A stretch of DNA of 10,150 nt, taken from positions 1-10,150 of the forward strand of contig JAAMPI010001826.1 in assembly GCA_013054445.1 (NCBI GenBank). The letters run 5' to 3'. The DNA is from Cudoniella acicularis. Lineage: Eukaryota > Ascomycota > Leotiomycetes > Helotiales > Helotiaceae. This document shows, piece by piece, positions 1 through 7,294 of this stretch (its first letter is position 1; every line of letters begins with the position of its first letter). The position numbers and the translations under genes are program-made. The notes beneath the pieces were generated by a model. The model was given only the letters and a program-made list of their open reading frames with translations. It was not told the origin of the DNA and ran no database searches.

Positions 1-649
1 AAAACACGAACAGATAGGCATCAACTGCCGTAAACCTCCCACCAACAGCATGCACACCCTCTCCCCCCACTTTTTATCGTCATTCTCAGCGACAAGCCTC
101 CCCTCAATCTCCCCAAAAATCCCCTCAATCCTCTCCCTCCCTTTCTCCTTGATTCCTTCCCAACTTCCCTCATCACCACAAAACATCCCCGGCCGAAAAA
201 AACTCTTAAAAGCACTAGCATGCAACGTCCCACTTAACCAATTCATCCACTCATACACCCTCGCTCTCTCAACAATACCCCTTACCCCTTCCATTCCATA
301 CCCGCCCATAAACCCCACTCCACCCCCAAACCGTTCCGTCAACAGCGAGATGGTTGTGCAAATAGCTGGAACTTCCGTGATGACTTCTCTTACTTCTTTC
401 TCTGAGTGGTAGGGGAAAGAGAGGATAAGAACAGGAACTTGCATTTTGGGATTCACAGCCTGAGCAAAGTCGGTAGGGAACTGTACATGTGTCGAGATGA
501 CTTCGATGCGGTGGGGTGTGTAAGGGAGGGAGGAAAGGGCGAGGAGGATGTGTGGACGAGAGGGAGCAGGCGCCGGGGGCGTAGTAGAAGTCGATTTTTG
601 GGAGGGAGGTGGGGAAGGAGGCGGTGGTGGTAGTGTTGGCTGTTAGCAT
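1..649 (-). pseudogene. Glutathione S-transferase, 3' part beyond the window, two frame breaks
   Basis: Glutathione S-transferase. It starts at the ATG at 649-647 (MLTANTTTT...) and runs off the left edge. The first ~30 residues include FYYAPGACSLS, the thioredoxin-fold start of beta-type GSTs with the Cys of CSLxPHI. The frame then breaks near 556: one extra base separates CSLS from PHILLALSSLPY, which continues two frames away. The new frame stays open for ~165 codons and holds VNPKMQVPVL, the glutathione-contact motif TEVPAI, then the helical domain (YEWMNWLSGTLHAS, FFRPGM). A second break at 54-53 (two extra bases, or one missing) precedes HAVGGRFTAVDAYLFVF, the usual end-of-domain GST motif. 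There are no internal stops within the three segments. Fold and family are clear; substrate is unknown. It is either a young pseudogene or an intact gene with sequence errors. An intron cannot explain the breaks, because conserved coding residues abut each one. Confidence 0.8.
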
Positions 650-913
650 CTTGTTGATGTTTGTGCGGTTAAGCGTTGTGTGCGTGTTTATTACTGAAAG
701 ACTTGTCAATTGTTACGGACAAGAAAGATATTGTGAATAAAAGAGGCATAGAAACTCAATGAGTCCCTCACGACTCTTTATGTACTCGTCTCTTCATCCC
801 TTAGTCCTCATGCCTTTACCCCTCCTACCTTAACCCCTCCCAGCCCCACACCATCACCTCCCGTCATCACTCGAAAGTTATCACCCAACAACCCATATAA
901 CTCCCCAGACGCA

Positions 914-925
914 GTGATGCATCAC
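914..925. other. Perfect 12-bp palindrome
   Basis: GTGATGCATCAC is its own reverse complement. It lies 265 bp upstream of the GST start codon, so it could be a site for a dimeric transcription factor, but a palindrome of this length can also arise by chance in an 1100-bp stretch. I cannot assign it to a known factor. Confidence 0.3.
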
Positions 926-991
926 CCTCCTCGCCAAGCCACCAAACACTACCGTGCCTTATTAGTGGTGGGAGCCGACGTACGGCTCAGC

Positions 992-1015
992 GAGGCGGGA
1001 TTGCTAATTCCGCAA
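992..1015. repeat. 24-bp dispersed repeat, copy 1
   Basis: Copy 1 matches 1169-1192 at 21 of 24 positions without gaps. The conserved right part is TAATTCCGCAA; the differences are at offsets 5, 8 and 13. It lies ~345 bp upstream of the GST start codon. It could be a repeated regulatory element or the remnant of a small duplication. Confidence 0.55.
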
Positions 1016-1168
1016 CGCTAACTGCGCCCTTCCCGATGTCTCCAGACTCCACTTCACTGCAGGTCTCACGTTAGCTTACCAATCCCAAAGGACAAATAAA
1101 TTAACGACCGGGATCTTGTGGTACATACGCATGTGGATGTAAATCACTGTAAACTTGTGACTCATTTT

Positions 1169-1192
1169 GAGGAGGAATTGATAATTCCGCAA
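1169..1192. repeat. 24-bp dispersed repeat, copy 2
   Basis: Copy 2 of the repeat at 992-1015, 177 bp further from the GST start. This copy contains a perfect inverted repeat at 1174-1188, GGAATT-GAT-AATTCC, which copy 1 keeps only in part. The same orientation and spacing fit either a paired promoter element or decay of a tandem duplication. Confidence 0.55.
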
Positions 1193-1810
1193 TTGGTGAC
1201 CGGCATCCTGGTGATCTTTTTGCGTTGTGAAGTACTGTGGTAGCACTGTGAGTGATCAATCTTCCAGTACCTCCTTACACCTTCCTGGAAATCTAAAAGC
1301 ATATTAGCCCACGAATTCCACTCTAAAAAGGGAAAATTACCGGCACCAGGCTGCGTTGTATCCCAAGCGCAAAGTGTTGTAGGAAACTGTCCTCTGTGGT
1401 TGATTATTCCTCTCTCCCCAGACGTTAAGTACCGGCCATTTCAGTTTCTCCAAAACGGCAATCTTCTCAGCAGGACAACCTTCTAGACTACACATAACTG
1501 GAATAGCTGAATGTCACTTCGATGTGAGGATCTGTGCATGTCAAGAACGAGGAAAATATGCCTTCAATTAACTATGCCGCTGTTGCCATTTAATGATGGC
1601 ATCCCATGTTCCGCAGAAGAATAACATTACTCCTCCAAGGCAATTGCAAAACTTTCCTCGATCGCTACGATACTCCCCGAGGAGAGAAAACACCAAATCA
1701 CCTATTAGTTCAATGACAAAACAGGAAAAACAGGCAAGAAATAAAGACGTCTCGAAGAATTCGGTACCAGAAGCGGTCCATTGTCCCCACGACTCCCAGC
1801 AATTGTTGTT

Positions 1811-4042
1811 TTATGCCTTCACTAAACTGAAGATATACCCCCAGAACATCGGACCAAAGAAGATGATGAATGCTCCGGCATAGAGAAGAGTTCGGACATA
1901 AATATTGTTCGAAAAGAAGTGTGCAGATACTACAATGCCGGATGCTAATGTCTTGAGGAGAACTGAAAAGTGAATTAAGGGAGACCTCAATAAGAAGCCC
2001 CATAAGTCGCCGCCGCCAATGTTTGCTGGGTTTTGTGCACGGACCATTTCACTAGTTGCATCCTGGACCATGTCGATTCCCCCTGTCTGAGTCTCACCCT
2101 GGGAAGGGGGCGGGGTGGTCTTGATTTCGTGAACAGGATTTGAAGAGGATGCTCTCTCCGCGTAGAATTCATCAACCCATTGCTTAATTTGAGCGACTTC
2201 TTGAGCTTGCACCTCTATAACTGCTGGATTCGACTCTTTTTCGCGCAGCAGCCACATATCGTCACAGTGATCACCGCCTGAAATCGTGAATATCGGCATT
2301 TCGGGCGAGCTCACTCTCCGTCCACCAAGCCGGTGTTCGGATGTAACTCCAAGGGACCTTTCATCATCAAGCTCACTAAACATGTAAGCAATTAACGAGG
2401 AATGTGAAAGCGTCAAAATTTTTCACTCACCCAACGGAGAACATGAGTCTTGTTGTGTTTTTTATGTCCCAGCCATGTAAATCTTGTTGAATGCGTCAAA
2501 TCTCTCTTGGGAATGGTTGAATATACTATTGGGAAACATGCTGTTTGCTTCTGGCATGAGATTCTCTACAGTGAGGAGTCGAGAAACGATACTAGGGATT
2601 TCCGCGGGTGGAGCACTATTCGAGCGAGAGGATTAGAATTAGACTCTGTCATAACTGCATAAGATACTCACCCTGCGAACCCTCCCACGGGCTCATTCCA
2701 CATGAGCCAGTTCCATAGCCGTGAATCACTTTCGTTAACTCCCGGTTCATTGTATCCCCATTTGAAAGGCCGGCAGTCACGGTGAGAACAACCTGGATAA
2801 ATGGGTTAGCCGCGATATGTTCCTGATATTTCGAATGTGAAAATATGGCTTTACCCAACATATTCTGAGTCCAGAATCTAAAGTGGGAGTTCGCCCATAC
2901 CACCTGCTCCTGTTCTAGCGTTCCTTTCGCCCCTCTTTTCGAGATATTCAAGAGCAAAGCATCAAGATCCTAGATAGGTAAGTCAAAAATAGAGCATGGC
3001 TCAAGTACTAAATTTCTTTACCTCGATATTCTTGCATAAAATCTCTGGGGGTTTTTCATGGGATCTGAAATTTATAAACGCCATGGACAAGATTCTGCTC
3101 TAATCATCAATACACTGATGGTGATTTAGACCGGCTGGCGGTATGATAACATGACATACCTGGCAAAATTGACATTGCTGTCGATAAACTTGAGGTTGTA
3201 GCCCGTCTTCAACTTAACTTTCAGGTCTTCATTGTCGTTCAAAAGTATGGAATCTATCCAATCAATCATTTTCGAGAGAAGAAAGCTGCACTGTTCTGGC
3301 AGAGATTTTCGGATATTATCAAAAGTTGTCCACTGTACTTATTAGTAATGAGCAAGTCTGGCAAGGAGAAATAACAGACATCGCCTCGCGTGGCTTGAAC
3401 AGGGGAATTAGAGGCATGGTAAGCCCAGAACGTGCCAGGGGCAGTTACCGCTGTCCAGGCAGCAAGATTTCCACCCCATGAGCAACCGACCATAACCCAT
3501 GGAGCATTCTTAGCATTACTGTTACCGGTTGTGTCGAAAGGAAGAGATACCGTTTGGGCGAAACGAACAAAATCCCGGATAGTCTGCGAAACAGTAAGGT
3601 ATTTCAAGTTTTCTTCGGATAGAGAAGAGTTTGGAATGGATTTGCCGAAGAAGCGATGCTCCGTTGCCACCAGAGCGCCGCCAATCTCTTTGGCATAGTC
3701 GCTGGTGAGGTCAACCCGATATTCAAGGGCGTTATTCGGGAGGTGAGTTTTGCCAGGAGTGGTGAACACAATCTACAGCCATTAGCATTTTCCAACCCAA
3801 AGCTCCAAGATGGGCTGTATCCATTTTCTCACCGGAGAGCCAGGCCCCTTCCAAAACTCAGTACTATAAAGAAACTGCTGATCGAAAGTGCCCAAACTCG
3901 AGTCATCATGATCGATAAGCTGCTTGAAGAAACATCTGCCCGAATGCTTGTCATACTTCTCACAACGATGCACATTTCCCGCATTAGCGGCCACGGCAAC
4001 AACTGTTAGTGCCCAGAAAGGGAGTGTCCAGAGGAACATCAT
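1811..4042 (-). CDS. Secreted serine peptidase, family S28, with C-terminal membrane-like extension and one frame break
   Basis: Serine peptidase of family S28 (prolyl carboxypeptidase/DPP7 type, which cleaves after proline). Exons: 4042-3833, 3772-3380, 3332-3160, 3097-3022, 2969-2855, 2792-2672, 2615-2431, 2375-1811; introns 47-62 nt, all GT..AG. The start ATG opens a signal peptide (MMFLWTLPFWALTVVAVAANA). Family marks in order: FDQQFLYSTEFWKGPGSP, EHRFFGKSIP, the nucleophile elbow GCSWGG (Ser ~168; GGSYxG is usual), FWAYHASNSPVQA, RLWNWLMWNEPVGGF, SRLLTVEN, GW..KNTTRLMFSVG, the Asp region GELDDERSLGVTS, and His ~461 in SGGDHCDD. In exon 7 the frame breaks at 2476-2475 between FNKIY and GWD. 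The tail after ~residue 500 is a polar linker followed by two hydrophobic segments, giving ~612 residues against ~500 usually. Exon 4 has the weakest homology. It is probably extracytoplasmic; function depends on whether the frame break is real. Confidence 0.85.
1820..1984 (-). other. Two predicted transmembrane segments at the S28 C-terminus
   Basis: Residues ~556-579 (SPLIHFSVLLKTLASGIVVS and on, 1984-1913) and ~586-610 (VRTLLYAGAFIIFFGPMFWG and on, 1894-1820) are long hydrophobic runs split by SNNIY. They follow a ~55-residue polar, Pro/Gly/Gln-rich linker that lies after the catalytic His. This is continuous with exon 8 without a further intron. Secreted fungal S28 enzymes normally end soon after the His region, so the tail may anchor the enzyme to a membrane. 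The hydrophobicity is seen directly; the anchoring is inference. Confidence 0.6.
2475..2476 (-). other. Frame break in exon 7 of the S28 peptidase
   Basis: Reading exon 7 from 2615 gives good S28 sequence down to FNKIY (Tyr codon 2479-2477). Two bases (AT, 2476-2475) then interrupt, and GWDIKNTTRLMFSVG follows in another frame up to the GTGAGT donor at 2430. Uncorrected, translation stops five codons later at TAA 2464-2462. One missing base would also explain it, giving Tyr-x-Gly-Trp as in relatives. The only phase-compatible splice I found (GT at 2526, AG at 2483, 44 nt) would remove conserved residues and uses a poor acceptor. Confidence 0.75.
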
Positions 4043-4076
4043 GTTGAACGATCGATTGATGGATGTTTGAAGATAT

Positions 4077-4104
4077 AGATCCAAAATTGCGTAGGCTTAC
4101 GCGT
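4077..4104. repeat. Diverged direct repeat in S28 leader, copy 1
   Basis: It begins with the 16-mer AGATCCAAAATTGCGT, followed after a variable stretch by TACGCGTG and later GGGTAAAG. The same order occurs 110 bp away at 4187. The block includes ACGCGT (4099-4104), which equals the MluI cell-cycle box core, though chance is likely. The copy sits 35-62 bp upstream of the S28 start codon. Confidence 0.65.
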
Positions 4105-4186
4105 GTTGGTTGGTGGGTAAAGAGCGAAGTTGAGAAGTTGATGGTGGATGTGATGTGTTGTGAAGTGAAGTGATATTTGGGGATAG

Positions 4187-4213
4187 AGATCCAAAATTGC
4201 GTGCGGTACGCGT
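4187..4213. repeat. Diverged direct repeat in S28 leader, copy 2
   Basis: The same 16-mer (4187-4202), then GCGG and TACGCGTG, then GTGTAAAG near 4225. The conserved 16-mer with divergent flanks suggests a small tandem duplication of ~110 bp that has since decayed, or selection on the 16-mer and the ACGCGT core (here 4208-4213). Confidence 0.65.
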
Positions 4214-4518
4214 GCGTGTTGGGGTGTAAAGCTGAATGTTTGTCGATGTGAATGTTGATGTGTTGAAGAGAAGAGAATGTGACAATGGGAAAGAAGCTGC
4301 TAAGTACGTACCAAGGAAGGCACTGTTGGGTGTGACTTCCCCTTCCCCTTCCCCCTTCGGAGGTTCATGGTGCAAGCACGCCCGAGGAGCGCGGTCGTGA
4401 CTGCCCTCCTTGCCTTACCTCATCCTCATCAATAATAAGCCGGGAGCATCACAGCGCAAAAAAGAATCTTAGGTTTAGGTCTTGGAGAAATAATATATTA
4501 CTCTGGGTATCTTCGCTC

Positions 4519-6885
4519 TTACATGATTTGCGTATCGAATATCCCAAACATACGCTGCCATCTCTTCCCATCACCCGCATCCGCTTTCGTTCGATCTGCT
4601 TCATCAACTTTTGTCCCATACTGCTTGATGCAGCAAGTGAAGGGTTTGTTCTTCGGCGCCATTGTGGAATCGGGTCCTGGACTGGTTTTCCCAGCAGCGA
4701 CTTGGTTTACGGTTAGCTTGACGTTTGTATCTCGTTCTTTTAATACAGATCCTCCTGACTGCCTTGTTCCTGAAGTACGCCCGTAAGATTGTGCATTTTC
4801 GACGTCACTGTCATCGGCGTCTGGTTGTTCTCCTGCTCGGAGCGGCGATGAGGACCAAGAAACTGCTGTGGCCATTGTAGAAGCGGGTATGTCTGCTTTC
4901 CTCTCTTCTAAGACTAGCTGGTTTGATTTTCGCTCCTCGAGGTCCCCCCATAATTTGAAGAGCTGCTCCCGCAACTGGCTCAAAAGTTGCTTGTCCCTTC
5001 GGAGACTAGGAACATGTATCAGACAGCCAATCATAGTGCATAAAGGAGGGGGAATAAAAATACCTGGTTGCATCGTCTTCCAAGCCCAAAAGACCTTGAG
5101 CAGTATGATTATCAACCATTAGCCACATCCGATGCTTCATATCTATTGCATTGGCGTCCTCCACCTGCAATGCAAACCTCCACTCCCAAGAATTCTTTGC
5201 AAATCCTCCCCCACTTTTGAAAATGCGGCGTTCTTCCTCAAGATCCGTGTCTTCTCCGCCACTATAATCGGAGAGTATATCAAGATCTCGGGCACGATGT
5301 CCAACTGCGAAATCTTCAAGGCGATGGGGGAAATAATCCACAACACGCACATTGGCTCGGTATTTGCACAGTGTAAACGGCGATGCACGCTGGTCATCCC
5401 CGTCTTGCATGAGTTTCCGCGGTTCGAGGATCTCAGCGAGCGACACAATTGGCTGGTCTGGATGGGCACATCTTACTGCATCGAATGTTAGATCTATCGA
5501 ACTGCAAAAAGAAAGACTTACTATTCTCGTTCAGATCCAGTCTCTTGGCCTTCTTTCCCTCAAGTTCTGCCGCCTTTTTCTCAGCAGCGGCGCGTTTTTC
5601 CTTTCGGCGCTTTTTGCTATTGGTCTTCGATTCCTCGCCACCCCTTTTCCGTTTGTCGCCTGAATCCGCCTCCTCGTCGGCGATTGCCTGCCTTTGCTTC
5701 TTGAATTTCTTTCTCCACTCACCTTTTCGATGCACTGCCTCAATCCATCTCGGATCATTCTGTTCCGTACCTTCTGCTTTTCCCACGACCTCTACCTGCA
5801 CTTTGCCTTCAAACGCATTTCGGTCACCTCGCAAAAAGCCCTCCAGCTGGCCGCCCATCTTTCCATAATCAATTTTCACGTTTCGCAGAAGAACCCATTG
5901 CCCAACTCTGTCACATTTACTAATGAAGTGAGCGTGTCCATCGTAGAGGGTGAGTTGTATCGTCAACTTTCCGTAAGGGCCGGGCCACGCTTGGCCCTTT
6001 TGAAGTTTTTTCTTGCGATATCCGTATTCATCGCCATTCCGACCCTCGGCGGAGTCTTGAACTTCGGCCCATTCGTAGTTGTAAAAATTGGAGTTCGCTG
6101 TATAGTCAGAAAGATAAACCGACGTTCCTGCCCCACCTTCGTGAACGCGAATAACCTCACCAAGTATGTCGTAAAAACGACCTGCTTGGACATCCTTGAG
6201 AAGGCTAAATTTCCCCCTGACGTTCATCGATTGCAATGTCTTTTCTTGGAACTCCATGGTCGATGGAAGGCATAGGCTCCCGACACTTGCATTGGCACTA
6301 GCGATATATGCGGTCTCCTCAGAATTTGGAGGCTTCCATCTTGTTGGTGGATACGAGTGCCATGAAGCACTAGCAAGATTTGAGGGGTCACGTGGTATTT
6401 CTGCCGCGTGCATCACGTGAAATTCCGTGGTAAAGTGTGCCTTGAGTTGTACCGCTCCCATGCGCATCTGTAACTGAAGGATTGTGAGATGGAGCTGCAG
6501 CAATCAGAGGTGCCCAAATACATACCCTAGCTTTCCGAACGAGTACTGCGTCAGATGAGCCATTGATTTTAGGCATTTTGTCCAACGCCCAGAATACGGT
6601 CAGCTTAACTCCATGGGACTCATCCTCTACAGAGAAGTCTTTGATCTCGAAGGTACATATATAATCTATATCTTGTTAACAAAACTCTTAACCAAGAATG
6701 GGCGACTTGCCGCTGCCCCTCGTCTGCATAGGCACCTGGAAATCCTTCACGAATCCAATGACATTGACAAAACTCTCTCTTTCAATTTCTTGGTTAGAAG
6801 CGTTCTGGATTTCTTTGATTGTCTTGAATCCTGGAGGCAGTTGTGGTCCTTGGGATATCTGGGACGACGCTTGGCTGGCGTCCAT
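4519..6885 (-). CDS. pot1: Telomere single-strand-binding protein Pot1
   Basis: Pot1 binds the single-stranded G-rich telomere overhang in the nucleus and, with its partners, protects chromosome ends. Exons: 6885-6711, 6665-6526, 6473-5522, 5475-5064, 5005-4519, giving ~721 residues with all phases matching. OB1 (~38-130) has VNVIGFVKDF, QTRGSDYICTFEIKD and VLVRKARLQM. OB2 (~193-340) has LLKDVQAGRFYDILGEV, VYLSDYTAN, WPGPYGKLTIQLTLYD and VLLRNVKIDYG..LEGFLRGD. A Lys/Arg-rich linker (~355-417) could serve as a nuclear signal. The C-terminal part has RCAHPDQPIVSLAEI, WEWRFALQVED, LREQLFKLWGDLEE and an ending FTCCIKQYGTKV...RWQRMFG that fits the third OB region. I chose the ATG at 6885 (AACATGG) over the in-frame ATG at 6900 for its better context. 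Intron 1 seems to use GC-AG. The gene is intact, unlike its neighbour S28, and diverges from importin alpha across a 409-bp promoter. Confidence 0.92.
6666..6710 (-). other. pot1 intron 1, GC-AG type
   Basis: A 45-nt intron with donor GCAAGT (6710-6705), branch-like GTTAAC (6680-6675) and acceptor ATATAG (6671-6666). Splicing here joins QTRGS to DYICTFEIKD, which reproduces the ungapped Pot1 OB1 pattern QTRG-T/S-D-W/Y. The nearest GT alternative with the right phase (GTTAAG, from 6689) would make an intron of only 24-27 nt and insert seven foreign residues in the conserved loop. GCAAGT is the known consensus of minority GC-AG introns. Confidence 0.75.
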
Positions 6886-7294
6886 GTTGTGATGGTGCAT
6901 ATAAGGGCGCACAGTAACTCAAAGGCGCAAAACGGCAAGCAATATAGCACACAACCAATTCAACGTAGAGAAGTGCTGCTCTCTATGTCAATTCGACTAT
7001 GGCCTTTCTGTCTCTCAGATGCTTTAAGACAACGGGAGACGCGCTCTTTGTCCCGGACGCGACTCTTAGTCAGCGTGCAGTAGCGGCTTATCTTAGCGAG
7101 GTCACGTTCATCCGCTTCTGAAAGCGCCTCTGAGCTTCTTCAAATTGATCCCACTTCAATTCTGAACCACCCCTCCATCCTCCACCCATACTCAACCCGC
7201 AACGCAACACCACGAGTTGGACCTGATCGCCCACTATCGATCCGTCCATACTAACATCTGAGACCCCCAGCTCTGCTCGCGCAGCATCGCAATC
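6886..7294. promoter_or_regulatory. Divergent promoter between pot1 and importin alpha
   Basis: 409 bp between two start codons that face away from each other, so both leaders and promoters must lie here. Two GACGCG elements (7038-7043 and 7056-7061), 18 bp apart, resemble the core of MCB/MBF cell-cycle sites. Pyrimidine- and CCACCC-rich sequence at 7160-7210 on the plus strand probably belongs to the importin leader. I see no TATA box placed convincingly and no open frame with family resemblance. Confidence 0.55.

Larger units (their letters stand above)
650..1810. other. Non-coding stretch between GST start and S28 peptidase 3' end
   Basis: I see no convincing gene here. The left part is the upstream region of the minus-strand GST; the right part should include the 3' untranslated region of the S28 peptidase, which ends at 1811. 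Short open frames around 1593-1883 are unlike any family I know and overlap the S28 tail on the other strand. The stretch holds a diverged 24-bp repeat pair and a 12-bp palindrome, listed separately. No tRNA-like cloverleaf or transposase remnant was seen. Confidence 0.6.
4043..4518. promoter_or_regulatory. Upstream region of the S28 peptidase and 3' flank of pot1
   Basis: Both flanking genes are on the minus strand, so this holds the S28 promoter and leader (right after 4042) and the pot1 3' untranslated region (before 4519). On the minus strand the part at 4085-4300 is rich in C, T and A with runs such as CACTTCACTTCACAACACATC, typical of fungal leaders. The part at 4487-4500 is AT-only (minus-strand TAATATATTATT), a plausible polyadenylation region for pot1. 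An open frame at 4097-4375 is low-complexity and matches no family I know. No core promoter element can be fixed. Confidence 0.5.

Noticed and set aside
541..600. An intron as explanation for the first GST frame break (GT at 557-556)
   Set aside because: The sequence right after the break encodes the conserved PHILLALSSLPY of the GST fold, so it must be exon.
961..1020. A tRNA or small RNA around GCCGACGTACGGCTCAGCGAGG
   Set aside because: Only a 4-bp stem with a 5-base loop; no A and B box spacing or cloverleaf could be drawn.
1593..1883. Plus-strand open frame of 96 codons over the S28 3' end
   Set aside because: It overlaps the S28 C-terminal exon in antisense and its product has no domain features.
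4097..4375. Minus-strand open frame of 92 codons upstream of the S28 peptidase
   Set aside because: Low-complexity Ser/Thr/Pro product from a pyrimidine-rich leader, overlapping the decayed duplication, with no recognisable domain.
4469..4479. TTAGGTTTAGG next to pot1, resembling telomere repeats
   Set aside because: It is not the TTAGGG unit, has only two partial units, and lies in a pot1 3' flank; chance is the simplest reading.
5694..6275. Long plus-strand open frame of 193 codons opposite pot1
   Set aside because: It is the antisense of the conserved Pot1 OB2 coding exon, with no family resemblance of its own.
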